A program made the position numbers and the translations under genes. A model generated the notes under the pieces. That model saw only the letters and a program-made list of their open reading frames with translations, did no database searches and was not told the DNA's origin. From an uncultured Bacteroidota bacterium (lineage in GTDB: Bacteria; Bacteroidota; Bacteroidia; Chitinophagales; UBA8649), in NCBI GenBank assembly GCA_937139485.1, contig CAKZQD010000102.1:1-42957 (forward strand): DNA of 42,957 bases, given 5' to 3'. This document shows positions 33,870 to 42,871 of this stretch, piece by piece (the stretch's first letter is position 1; every line of letters starts with the position of its first letter).

Positions 33870-34904
33870 TTAATCTACCAAAGCACTTTCTATAATTGAA
33901 AAAGTTTTATTTTCAGAATCAATTTCTGCATTAATTCCATAAGGAATGGTAAAAGTAGGACAAGTATGACCGAAATCCATTCCAGTTACAATTGGTAAAT
34001 TATTTAAACCTTCTTCTTCTCGAATTACTTTCAATAAAATATCGTCATATTCTTTCCAATGCAAATTATCATAAGGTCTTCCTAAAATAAGTCCATTGAT
34101 ATTTTTTAAAATTCCTGAAGCCGCATAGTTTCTAATAATCCATCTAAAATTATCGAGAGACATTTTTACTTCAGAAGTTTCTAAAAACATTGTTTTCCCT
34201 TTCCAATCTTCTGGCGAAACCCAAAAAGCGGTATCTTTTAAAAACTCTAATACATCTAAACAGCCACCTAAGAGTTTACCTTCAATTTTTCCTTTGCCTT
34301 GCAAGAACCGCCAGCCAGTATTTGCTTGTAATGTTCTTGAGATTGATTGATTTTTATGGTTAAACCAATCCAGATGTTCAGAAGTCCAACCAGCGGTGTT
34401 TTGTTTAATTTCTCCTTGAGCTTTTGAAGAAAAAAGTGTGTTTTTTATGTCTTGAATTTGATATGGATGCATTTCGTTATTTTCTGCAAAACCAACCAGC
34501 GTTGAAGTGCCATAAAAAGAAGTAACGCCTGCTTTGTAAAAACAAAAATGAGAAATAGTAGAATCAGAAAATCCCATAAATATTTTAGGATTGTTTTTAA
34601 TAATATCTAAATCTATAAATGGCAAAGTTCTAATACTATCTTCTCCACCAATATTGCTAATTATTGCTTTGATAGAATCGTCAGCTAAAGCTTCCATTAA
34701 ATCTTCTGCTCTTGCTTGTGGGTTTTTATAAATCCAATCGGCAGATTTTAAAGCATTTTTAGTTTCTACAACTTCCAGCCCAAAGTTTTCTTGAATTTGT
34801 TTCTTGGCCGTTTGGTAACGTAAAGGCAATTCGCCAGCGCCACCCCAAGAAAGTGAAATCGTTGCTACTTTGTCGCCTTTTTGAAGTTTTTTTGGTTTTT
34901 GCAT
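33870..34904 (-). CDS. S66-family peptidase (LD-carboxypeptidase / MccF-like)
   Basis: 344 aa, cytoplasmic. The Ser-Glu-His triad of family S66 can be placed: S113 in GFSDST, E242 in FLETSE, and H313 in DFGHTCPTFTIPYG. GGCLDVLEFL is also typical. The family contains murein tetrapeptide LD-carboxypeptidases (LdcA) and MccF, which cleaves microcin C-type toxic nucleotide-peptides. The longer length (344 against about 300) and the FLETSE and DFGHTxP context lean to the MccF-like branch, but the two cannot be separated by eye. Transcribed alone, after the DUF6493-like gene. Confidence 0.85.
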   Translation of the reverse strand: MQKPKKLQKGDKVATISLSWGGAGELPLRYQTAKKQIQENFGLEVVETKNALKSADWIYKNPQARAEDLMEALADDSIKAIISNIGGEDSIRTLPFIDLDIIKNNPKIFMGFSDSTISHFCFYKAGVTSFYGTSTLVGFAENNEMHPYQIQDIKNTLFSSKAQGEIKQNTAGWTSEHLDWFNHKNQSISRTLQANTGWRFLQGKGKIEGKLLGGCLDVLEFLKDTAFWVSPEDWKGKTMFLETSEVKMSLDNFRWIIRNYAASGILKNINGLILGRPYDNLHWKEYDDILLKVIREEEGLNNLPIVTGMDFGHTCPTFTIPYGINAEIDSENKTFSIIESALVD

Positions 34905-34954
34905 TTTGTGAAAATAGCATTATTAAAGTTTTAAAAACAACTAGTATGTAATTT

Positions 34955-37726
34955 TCACAGAGCCAATATCTTTTTCACTTCTTTTTTTACAGCATTTTGC
35001 TTTAACATTGTCTCTAAATTTTCTTTAATTTTAAAAGGAATTTCAGTTTGTGTTTTATTGATAATTTCATAATAGAAATGAAGTATATTTTTAAAACTTT
35101 TAGGCAAATTTTCAGGGTTTATTTTTGTCAAAATTTCTTGAAGTGTTTGGTGTAAAACATCATTATATGTTCCGCCCATTTGGTTGAGCTGTTCAAACTG
35201 TTCACTCACTCTTTTTATAGGAAAAGGATGATGTTCATTGCTTAACATTTGGCTTACATACTTTGTAAATAAATTCAAATCTAAGTATTTTCTTTCTATC
35301 AATTCCAATAGCCATTCTAAAGCGGTACTTCTTACTGTTGTGTTTCCTGCAAAAAGACTCAAACACAAAAACATCATTCCGTTTTGTGCTAACGGCAAAG
35401 GGTTTTTAATACTTTCTAGAAGCGTAGCCATAGTAGATTTCGATTCTCTTGCTTCCATTTCAGATAAGTAATTATAGTTTTTTAAAATCAAAGAAAGATA
35501 TAAAGGCTCTAAGTAATATCCGTTTTTTAAAAACCAATGCGAAGCATCTGCAATAATAAATTCATAATTTAATAAATAGTAAGCAAAGTGATTTACCTCA
35601 ACTTTTTTCTCATAGTCATTAGTGAAATCTATTTCAAAATCTATTTTTGCCCATTTATAGCTACTGCTATCAGAATATCGCATTCCAAATTTAAAAATAT
35701 CTTTAGTTTTAGCTGTCCACCAATCGGCTTTTTTTGTTAAGAAAAAATCTATGGCTTGCGTGCTTTTATCTTGGTTTTTGATAATAAATGCAGCGAACCA
35801 AATATTTTCTAATTGCTTTATTTTTTTAGGATTAAAACTTGTTTTTTCATCTAAAATATAACTTAAAACATCTCTGTATTCCGACTTATATTCTTTCGCT
35901 TTTTTATATTTAGACCATTTATTTAATCTGCAAATTGCTAAATTAAAATCAGATTCGTTTATAGCGATTTTGTTTTGCTCATAAACATAAAGTCTTTCAA
36001 AAAACACATCAATATCTATATAGCCATTGGTGTGTGTTGGTGTGCTGAGTAGCGTTGCTTTTTCTTTATTACGTATTTTTTGAGCTACAAAGTTTAATGT
36101 ACCCAAAAGTTTATAAAAACCTAAAAACCTTGTTTTGGTGTAGTCGTGTAAATACTTTCCTGTGCCTTTTTTTGTGGTCCAATTAGTAATTTCTTCTGCT
36201 ATTGTTAATTCCTTATCATCTAACCAAATACACATTATTTTAGCTACAAATATATGATGCACACCTTCCCTTGCAGTAGCTTCTATATGCATACTTTCGG
36301 TCATTCTTCTTGCCATTTTTAAGGCAGAACCTAATGCTTTTTTCTGTGTGTCTTTTATGTGGTAAAACCTTAAAAGCGCTTCTAGAAACAATTCATAATC
36401 TAATGCATCTTGACTTTTTAAAACTTTAGAACACAGAAAAATAAAGTCTTCTTCTTTTTCAATATAATTTAGTTTTTCTAAATTTTGAATGGGTTCTGGT
36501 GTGTATTTTTCTTGTACATAAGTTTCATAAGCATTTTCCAACTCTAAATTTTCTCCAGAAAGCAAAAAAGCTAAAGCAGATTTTGTTTCGCTATGCATTG
36601 TGCTTATAAACGGATCTAAAGCATCGCTAATTTCTTCATTTTTTGTTTTTAAAAGGCTAAATATTTTCACCGCTTCTGCTTGAATACTATTTTCTTCTTG
36701 CAAAAAAATAGGCGCTAAGTTTAGACAGGTTTTTTCTAGTTTTTTATCATCTTTTTTCAGTTTTTTATACAACATTCCTAAAGCTAATTTTAAACCACCA
36801 TTAAATTTTTTACGATAAACTATTCCATCTAATGAGTCTATAAAAAAAGACCAATCAAAAGTTTTTTCAGTAGAAATTTGTTTGAGTATTTTTAAACTAT
36901 AGTTACTAACCAAATTGACATCATTATGCAATAATTCTATAAGCTGTGCTTGGCAAGCTAGGTTTTCTTCTTTCGTAAACTTGAGTCTGTCGTATACATT
37001 TTTTACCCAAGACTGAGTGCTTTGCTTTAAAGTAGGATTGTTAAAAGCTTCAAATATTTTTTGTTGCACTTTTGCTTTATCTAAAGTATTTTCTTTTACT
37101 AAATGTAAAATAATAGCACCAATATTTAAGTCCCGTTCTAAATAAAAAGCGCCATCTACTTTCAGTTCCATTTCAAAAACTGCCATTAAAATATCTAAGG
37201 TAAAATCATCTTTAGGGAAAATTTTGTCTAGCTTTTTTGCATATTCAGCATTTAACTCACCTTTAAAATGACCACCGTGCCAAACATTAAAACGAATTAA
37301 ACAAGCTATAAATATTTGCCTATCAAAAGGAACTTTTCCTTTTTCATACAAAGCTTTAATAACGGTATATGGAATTCTAGTCAAAAAACTTTCAGGACTA
37401 GCTATGTCTGCTTTTATTTCTTTGTATCTTTTTTCAGGTTTTTCTAAATCGTAAAAAGATAGAATTTCACTTAATTCAATTTCACTTAATTTTTCTAGTT
37501 CTAAACCAATTTCTTTTAAATCTAATACAGATTGACAACTTAACCTTACTAAAGAAAGCATTGTTCTTTGAATAGAGGAAATAGTATTCGTTTCTTTACT
37601 ATATGCTTTTTCATATTCAAAAAGTAAATTTCTATCTTGCCAACTAAAACTAAAAATCCATTTAGAAATTCCTTTTATCTCTTCTTTTGCTAATTTTTCT
37701 TCAAACTTTTTTACAATGTCACTCAT
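34955..37726 (-). CDS. Large helical protein, DUF6493-like
   Basis: 923 aa, no export signal or membrane segment. It is made of many amphipathic helices in HEAT-like arrangement (for example SNYSLKILKQISTEKTFDWSFF and QAEAVKIFSLLKTKNEEI), typical of a protein-protein interaction scaffold. I recognise it as resembling DUF6493, a large family often encoded beside SWIM zinc-finger proteins; this is from memory and unverified. Its start overlaps the stop of the SWIM gene by 4 bp, so they are made together. No enzymatic motif is visible. Confidence 0.68.
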   Translation of the reverse strand: MSDIVKKFEEKLAKEEIKGISKWIFSFSWQDRNLLFEYEKAYSKETNTISSIQRTMLSLVRLSCQSVLDLKEIGLELEKLSEIELSEILSFYDLEKPEKRYKEIKADIASPESFLTRIPYTVIKALYEKGKVPFDRQIFIACLIRFNVWHGGHFKGELNAEYAKKLDKIFPKDDFTLDILMAVFEMELKVDGAFYLERDLNIGAIILHLVKENTLDKAKVQQKIFEAFNNPTLKQSTQSWVKNVYDRLKFTKEENLACQAQLIELLHNDVNLVSNYSLKILKQISTEKTFDWSFFIDSLDGIVYRKKFNGGLKLALGMLYKKLKKDDKKLEKTCLNLAPIFLQEENSIQAEAVKIFSLLKTKNEEISDALDPFISTMHSETKSALAFLLSGENLELENAYETYVQEKYTPEPIQNLEKLNYIEKEEDFIFLCSKVLKSQDALDYELFLEALLRFYHIKDTQKKALGSALKMARRMTESMHIEATAREGVHHIFVAKIMCIWLDDKELTIAEEITNWTTKKGTGKYLHDYTKTRFLGFYKLLGTLNFVAQKIRNKEKATLLSTPTHTNGYIDIDVFFERLYVYEQNKIAINESDFNLAICRLNKWSKYKKAKEYKSEYRDVLSYILDEKTSFNPKKIKQLENIWFAAFIIKNQDKSTQAIDFFLTKKADWWTAKTKDIFKFGMRYSDSSSYKWAKIDFEIDFTNDYEKKVEVNHFAYYLLNYEFIIADASHWFLKNGYYLEPLYLSLILKNYNYLSEMEARESKSTMATLLESIKNPLPLAQNGMMFLCLSLFAGNTTVRSTALEWLLELIERKYLDLNLFTKYVSQMLSNEHHPFPIKRVSEQFEQLNQMGGTYNDVLHQTLQEILTKINPENLPKSFKNILHFYYEIINKTQTEIPFKIKENLETMLKQNAVKKEVKKILAL

Positions 37727-39081
37727 AATTCTAATTCTTCTATTATTTTTTCTATTTCTGACTGTTCTTTATTTTTTAGAATTTTTCCTACCAAAATATG
37801 TTTACAATCTCCTCTGTTATTTTGATGGCTTGCATACCAAGTGCAAGTACATTTCGAGTCATTTTTTGATAGTACTATTTTATGAAAATGACCGCTTCCT
37901 TTTACTTCAATTTCCTTGTTTTTAAGCAACCATTTATAGTCGCCTTTTTTTATAATTTTTAGTGCATTTTTATATCTAGGATTCAGGCTTTCTATTCTAC
38001 TCATTTTAAAAGGCAACTTTCTATAATAGTAAACTTGGTCTGTAAGGTCAAAGCCCAATAAACCCATAGAAGCCAATCTTGTAGCTACGTTTTTAAAGTC
38101 TTGCTCAGATAAATCTTTTAGAAATTTATCTTTTAAACTAAATTCTTCATTGATTTTAGCAAAATTATCTAGTTGGTCTAGCCAAGCTTCAGGAACATCT
38201 TCAATTAAATTGCTCAATGCACTTCCTTCGCCCGAAAAACCTCTCCAAAAACTTCTAGAAAGCATCAAAGTAAAACGCATATTTTTCATCTGAAACTGAA
38301 ATGCTGTTGCGTTTTCAGATTTCATATCATAAATAGTTAATGAATCTGCTAAATTTGCTAAACCTTCAAGCAGTCTTAACCTGTGCACACCGCCAATACA
38401 AATACTTTTGTTTGATTTCACAGGCGATAAATTTGGTCTGTTTGCTCTAAGACTTAAAAAATAATCGTCATTGATACTTCCTTTTGGAATGCTTCTAAAA
38501 AGTAATTGTATTTGTAGTTTATTGAAATGTAAAGTTGGTTTCATTTCTGAAGCCAAAACCTGAACAGTTGCCATTCCTTTTATCCATCTTAGAGGTAAAG
38601 AAACTTTCTTTTCTACCACACTTTTATTGTCTTTTTGGAGAACGAATTCTTTTTTCCCGATAGAAAAAAATACTTCTTCATTTTTTCTAATTTTGCTTAA
38701 TGCAGAAATCATTTCGGTGTTAAAATCTACATTAGTAGTTCCTTGTTGTAAAAACTCGCCATCTAATGCTTCAGGCAGTAAATCTACTTTTGCATAAACG
38801 CTACAGCAAGAAGAAAAAGCTTCTAGTCGCAGTTTATTTCCGCCTGCTGTAATTACAGGATCTCTAAGCGAACTGCCCAAAGGCATAAAATTTGCCGATA
38901 CCACTTTAGAAAGCGTTAATAAACTTCTAGCAACTAAATAAGGGTTTTTAAGTTTGCCCCAAAAAAAACAAGGCATTGCTTTTTCGGAATATTGTTCATT
39001 GAAATGAGAGAGGAATAGCCTACTTTCTTCTGCTGTTTTTTCTAAACTTGAAGCTTGTGCGTATTGATATGAAACATCCAT
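37723..39081 (-). CDS. SWIM zinc-finger protein
   Basis: 452 aa. The C-terminal zinc finger is complete: C411-x-C413-x12-C426-x-H428 in KCTCTWYASHQNNRGDCKH, matching SWIM CxCx(n)CxH. The N-terminal 390 residues are of the type found in bacterial SWIM proteins that sit in operons with scaffold and MoxR/VWA genes (E. coli YehQ in yehLMPQ is the known relative). SWIM fingers bind DNA or proteins. It is translationally coupled to the DUF6493-like gene. No MoxR AAA+ or VWA gene is present within this window. Confidence 0.85.
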   Translation of the reverse strand: MDVSYQYAQASSLEKTAEESRLFLSHFNEQYSEKAMPCFFWGKLKNPYLVARSLLTLSKVVSANFMPLGSSLRDPVITAGGNKLRLEAFSSCCSVYAKVDLLPEALDGEFLQQGTTNVDFNTEMISALSKIRKNEEVFFSIGKKEFVLQKDNKSVVEKKVSLPLRWIKGMATVQVLASEMKPTLHFNKLQIQLLFRSIPKGSINDDYFLSLRANRPNLSPVKSNKSICIGGVHRLRLLEGLANLADSLTIYDMKSENATAFQFQMKNMRFTLMLSRSFWRGFSGEGSALSNLIEDVPEAWLDQLDNFAKINEEFSLKDKFLKDLSEQDFKNVATRLASMGLLGFDLTDQVYYYRKLPFKMSRIESLNPRYKNALKIIKKGDYKWLLKNKEIEVKGSGHFHKIVLSKNDSKCTCTWYASHQNNRGDCKHILVGKILKNKEQSEIEKIIEELEL

Positions 39082-39163
39082 AATTTTAGTTTGATATATT
39101 CTGTTAATATAGGTTTTATACTAGCAACAAATTTTTTTAATAGTTTTAATTTGAATCATCTTA

Positions 39164-39814
39164 TTACTTTCTGTTCAAATCAGATATCAATAAAGGGTTT
39201 TCTTTTTTTAACCTATCCAGCAACTTTTTAGTTTCTGTAGTTTTAGGGTTTTGTTTCAATTGTTCATATTCTTTTGTAGTAATACCTACCATTTGTAAAA
39301 ACTGAACTTTGCCATTTGGTGTTTTTATTGTACCCATTTCTGGGTCTTCAACAAATGCAATTGCTGTAATATCGGTCTCTGTGTTTAATCTAATAGGACC
39401 ATTTGCAGGAATAAAATGATACTCTTCAAACCATTTTTTACTTGAAAAAACATATTTAGCAAGATTTTGCATTAAAGAAATTACCCATTTTGGCTCTTCT
39501 GTATCTCCATCGAATGGAATGAGTCTAAATGTAAATTCAAATCCCCAGCCACTATAATCTTCTTCACAGTTTTTCAAATCATAGTATAAACTTGACATTC
39601 CATAAGATACAAAATGGTAGTGCTCTTTTTGATTTTTGCTTTTATAAATACTTACGCCATCTAAAGGGTCTTCACCACCAAGCATATATTTTATTAGAGT
39701 TCCATAGTGTTTAGGTTCTTGGTTTGGGTACAATTTCGCTAAAGATTTATCTATACTAAACCAACCAACGGCTTCATCTTCTACAAATTTATTTTTATAC
39801 TCTTCTTTTTTCAT
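39164..39814 (-). CDS. Suppressor-of-fused (SUFU) domain protein
   Basis: 216 aa, cytoplasmic. The segments HYHFVSYGMSSLYYD, GWGFEFTFRL, WVISLMQNLAKYVFSSKKWF and LNTETDITAIAFVEDPEMG match the bacterial SUFU-domain family. In animals SUFU regulates Hedgehog signalling; in bacteria the domain is common as an immunity protein in polymorphic-toxin loci. The C-terminal tail (KNPKTTETKKLLDRLKKENP in part) is helical. It lies 27 bp after the DUF4261 gene and 82 bp before the SWIM gene, all on one strand. Whether it protects against a toxin here is unknown; no toxin gene is in view. Confidence 0.85.
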   Translation of the reverse strand: MKKEEYKNKFVEDEAVGWFSIDKSLAKLYPNQEPKHYGTLIKYMLGGEDPLDGVSIYKSKNQKEHYHFVSYGMSSLYYDLKNCEEDYSGWGFEFTFRLIPFDGDTEEPKWVISLMQNLAKYVFSSKKWFEEYHFIPANGPIRLNTETDITAIAFVEDPEMGTIKTPNGKVQFLQMVGITTKEYEQLKQNPKTTETKKLLDRLKKENPLLISDLNRK

Positions 39815-39841
39815 TATTATAATACCTTTTTAACAAATTTG

Positions 39842-40639
39842 TTAGTGCTCTAATTTTAAAGAATCACCTTCTAAAAAAATAGCTTTTGATTGTGTGATCT
39901 TAATTTTTTGTTCAGCAGAAAAACCAATAGTTTCTCCATCTTTTAAGAATACATTTGACCCAATGACATAATCTAAAATTTGAAGCAAAAATTCATATAA
40001 ATCGTTACTGCTTAGAGAACTTTCTATTACTTCTATTTCAGTTTTATTAAATGCCTCCAAACCATAAGTATAAACACTGTTAGTTTTTTCATTGTTTACA
40101 ATACCTATGTATACCCATAATTGAATAGGCAACATATCTTCTTTTAAAAAATCAGCAAAATCAAGGTATAATGCTTTAGGCAATAAAAGTGTTTGATTTC
40201 CTTTGTAAATACCAAGCGAATTTGTGGTTGTACGCAAGATAGAAGCATTTAACTTAGTGAAGATTTTAAATCTTTCTACCACATCAGTTTCGCTAGCCAA
40301 TACTGATACAATGGCATGATTGGTCATTGTTTTTAAATCTTCTGAAGCTTCTTTCCATAAATAATTATAAGCATAAATATCTTCTAATTCTTCTTTTGGT
40401 AAAGGAACCGGCATTATGGCAACTGCCACAGATTCACCATTTATATCAAATGTAGCTACTTCATCATTACCAGACACTTCGCTAATGTCTAAATGCCAGT
40501 AAGTTTTTAAATCATTAATTAATGCATCTAACGAAAATTTTTCGTTGGAGTTAAACATTGGCATCGAGAGCAATAAGTTATTTTGTTTTGGTACTTCTGG
40601 TTTGCTGTCTTTCTTTTTAAATAGGTCAAAAAATCCCAT
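39842..40639 (-). CDS. DUF4261-domain protein
   Basis: 265 aa, cytoplasmic. It begins MGFFDLFKKK, a basic lead-in common in small bacterial cytosolic proteins. The middle AVAIMPVPLPKEELEDIYAYNYLW and the segment VIGSNVFLKDGETIGFSAEQKIKI are typical of DUF4261, a family often found with SUFU proteins in toxin-immunity neighbourhoods. No catalytic residues are evident. First gene of the DUF4261-SUFU-SWIM-DUF6493 run; the 196 bp upstream to the porin stop has no gene and no clear -7 box. Confidence 0.82.
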   Translation of the reverse strand: MGFFDLFKKKDSKPEVPKQNNLLLSMPMFNSNEKFSLDALINDLKTYWHLDISEVSGNDEVATFDINGESVAVAIMPVPLPKEELEDIYAYNYLWKEASEDLKTMTNHAIVSVLASETDVVERFKIFTKLNASILRTTTNSLGIYKGNQTLLLPKALYLDFADFLKEDMLPIQLWVYIGIVNNEKTNSVYTYGLEAFNKTEIEVIESSLSSNDLYEFLLQILDYVIGSNVFLKDGETIGFSAEQKIKITQSKAIFLEGDSLKLEH

Positions 40640-40759
40640 AATATTGTTTTAGTTTTTCTTAATTTTTTTGTGCACTTATTCTTTAGTCTCATTCTTATTA
40701 AAATTGGCAATAAAGCCAACCAAGATTCAATTCTTTTGAAGATAAAAATAGCAATAATG

Positions 40760-40798
40760 TGTATTCTTTTGTTTTTAATTGATATTTACTAGAATACA
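40760..40798 (-). terminator. Inverted repeat downstream of the outer-membrane barrel gene
   Basis: TGTATTCT-like arm at 40760-40767 pairs with AGAATACA at 40791-40798 across a 23-nt loop, 38 bp after the barrel stop. No T-run follows on the minus strand, so it is a weak terminator candidate. Confidence 0.25.
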
Positions 40799-40835
40799 TT
40801 TGATAATTGGTCTGCAATAACTAAGAATAAAAAAT

Positions 40836-42056
40836 TTAATACGAATACCGCAACCTCAAATTCACAGAATTACCCAAATTTTTATACACTCGTTGTTGGG
40901 CAAAGAAAGTCTGAACCGTCATATCTATATCCCAATTTTCTTTGATGGAATAACTAACTGTTGGTATTATCATCCATAAATGAACACCTGTACCATAAAC
41001 AGAAACCAAACTCACATTCCAAGCTGGTCCAAAGGCTTTGGAAACTTGACCCATAAAAGTATATTTGGTTGGCATTAAGTTTTTGGCAGAAATTTCTTGA
41101 CCAAACAAATTTAATAATGAAAAGCCACTAATATATTTTGAAACACCTTCGCTATTGTACAAAAAACCAACATTGGCATAGTAACCGTCTTTAAAAGAAT
41201 AATCTAAACCAAGTGTTCCTGTAAATACACCTCTAGATTTTGAAAAACGTCTTCTATTGTGAAAATAAGTTGCTTCTCCTTTAAAACCTGCATCTTTTAT
41301 ATTTCCAGCCCAACCCAAACCTAATGCTAAATCTGTGTTGTAGTTTCCACCTAATATTTGAAAATCATAATTCCACTTGTTGAATTTATACATTAAAGCT
41401 ATAATAGATTCGTCAAGCGTTTTTTCTGGTTGGTAAGCAAATTCTATGCTTGAAGAAAAGTTTGGAAAGTAACTAATTCTTACGGCATCGGTTCCTGGTC
41501 TTTCTTCATAGTCGAAGTCTAAAAAGTTGTAGGCGTTAAACAAATCGTTAGGGTTCCAAAGGTTTGAAATTCCCCAATTGATTCTTTGTCGTCCTAATTT
41601 TACATCAAATTTCCCTTTATAGAAATTTACAAATAATCTATCTATTGTAGTATTTAAAATAAAAGCTTTTTGGTTTACAATATTCCAAGACATATCTATA
41701 ATTCCATTGTCTTTGTCTATTTGTTGAGCATACAATGGGTTCAGCTTCATTGTTTCGCCATAAAAAGCACGGTTTCTAATTCCTGCTTGTATTTCGAAGT
41801 GATTTCCTAAATATGCTTTTAAGTTTATTCTATTGTGCAATAAATTATCGTTCAATAAATCGTCTGCATTGGTAAATGAAGAGGTATTCAAATACTTTAC
41901 ATAACCAGAAACGTCTATAATATCTTTAAACTTCTTTTTTGTTTTAGCTTTTTCTTTTTGGCTATACAAACTCATTGGTAAAGCAAAAAGTAATATAAAA
42001 ATAAATGTTTTTTGTTGCGTGAAGACACGAAACAAGGTGTTTTTACTTCTTTTCAT
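40836..42056 (-). CDS. Outer-membrane beta-barrel (porin-like) protein
   Basis: 406 aa from ATG at 42056; an ATG six codons upstream is possible. Signal peptide ends near SLYSQ. The mature chain is full of alternating strands and short turns: FDVKLGRQRINWGISNLWNPNDLFN, FEIQAGIRNRAFYG, FKGEATYFHNRRRF, and ends with aromatic SVNLRLRYSY, the usual C-terminal barrel strand. The GRQRINWG motif and overall size resemble DUF1302/alginate-export-type barrels. It overlaps the ABC ATPase gene by 14 bp and is thus co-translated. Substrate unknown. Confidence 0.8.
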   Translation of the reverse strand: MKRSKNTLFRVFTQQKTFIFILLFALPMSLYSQKEKAKTKKKFKDIIDVSGYVKYLNTSSFTNADDLLNDNLLHNRINLKAYLGNHFEIQAGIRNRAFYGETMKLNPLYAQQIDKDNGIIDMSWNIVNQKAFILNTTIDRLFVNFYKGKFDVKLGRQRINWGISNLWNPNDLFNAYNFLDFDYEERPGTDAVRISYFPNFSSSIEFAYQPEKTLDESIIALMYKFNKWNYDFQILGGNYNTDLALGLGWAGNIKDAGFKGEATYFHNRRRFSKSRGVFTGTLGLDYSFKDGYYANVGFLYNSEGVSKYISGFSLLNLFGQEISAKNLMPTKYTFMGQVSKAFGPAWNVSLVSVYGTGVHLWMIIPTVSYSIKENWDIDMTVQTFFAQQRVYKNLGNSVNLRLRYSY

Positions 42057-42723
42057 CAGAAACAACTTTTCCATCTACTAAAGTTATAACTCTTGTTGCT
42101 CTATCTATAACTCGCTGATCGTGAGTAGAAAATATAAAGGTAATACCTTCTTCTTCGTTTAGTTTTTTCATTAAATCTAAAAGATTTTCTGCTGTTTTAG
42201 AGTCTAAGTTTGCTGTTGGTTCGTCTGCTAAAATAAATTTAGGCTTTGAAGCTAAAGCTCTTGCTACAGCTACACGTTGCTGCTGCCCTCCACTTAATTG
42301 TGCTGGTCTTTTATGTTCTTGACCTTCCAAACCTACTTCTGCCAAAAGATCTTTTACTCTTTGATTTCGTTCTGCTTCTGGTTTGTTTTGAAGCAACATG
42401 ATAAACTCTGTATTTTCTTGAGCAGATAGTACTGGTATTAGATTATAACTTTGGAATACAAAACCGATATTCTTTAGTCTAAAATCTATCATTTCATTGT
42501 CTGATAAGTTTTTTAAAGTTGTTCCGCCAACAGAAATTTCTCCAGATGTTGGTCTGTCTAAGCCACCAACCATATTTAAAAAAGTTGTTTTTCCAGAACC
42601 TGAAGGGCCGACAACGGCTGTAAACTCATTGTCTTCAAAATCTATGCTTACATCATTTACTGCTTTTACAGGAACTACGCCTTCATATACTTTTGTTAAA
42701 TTTTTTGCTTCTATTACTTTCAT
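42043..42723 (-). CDS. ABC transporter ATP-binding protein, LolD/MacB type
   Basis: 226 aa, the standard LolD/MacB/FtsE size. Complete NTPase set: Walker A GPSGSGKTT, Q-loop VFQSYNLIP, signature LSGGQQQR, Walker B FILADEPTANLD, H-loop STHDQ. Such ATPases power membrane extrusion of lipoproteins or small molecules through FtsX-type permeases. The permease is not in the window. A barrel gene overlaps its 3' end. Just upstream of the ATG is a degenerate octamer tandem array. Confidence 0.93.
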   Translation of the reverse strand: MKVIEAKNLTKVYEGVVPVKAVNDVSIDFEDNEFTAVVGPSGSGKTTFLNMVGGLDRPTSGEISVGGTTLKNLSDNEMIDFRLKNIGFVFQSYNLIPVLSAQENTEFIMLLQNKPEAERNQRVKDLLAEVGLEGQEHKRPAQLSGGQQQRVAVARALASKPKFILADEPTANLDSKTAENLLDLMKKLNEEEGITFIFSTHDQRVIDRATRVITLVDGKVVSDEKK

Positions 42724-42725
42724 GT

Positions 42726-42789
42726 TTTAATGCTTTAATGCTTCAATGCTTCAATGACTCAATGATTCAAGGAGAGAATGAGAGAATGG
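42726..42789. repeat. Degenerate octamer tandem array at the ABC gene start
   Basis: Units TTTAATGC, TTTAATGC, TTCAATGC, TTCAATGA, CTCAATGA follow one another with 8-bp period from 42726 to 42765, and a second two-unit array (GAGAATGA, GAGAATGG) lies at 42774-42789. The first array starts 2 bp from the start codon, occupying the leader and likely ribosome-binding region. Confidence 0.75.
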
Positions 42790-42871
42790 ATCACTTCTGC
42801 AATTTTATAATTATTTTATAACCATTTAAGGCTTGTTAGTTTGTTTTTTTGTTTAATGCCTGTCGGGAAGT

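Noticed and set aside
35238-35471. 77-aa plus-strand ORF inside the DUF6493-like gene
   Set aside because: Antisense to a long open frame that is translationally coupled to the SWIM gene; no motif.
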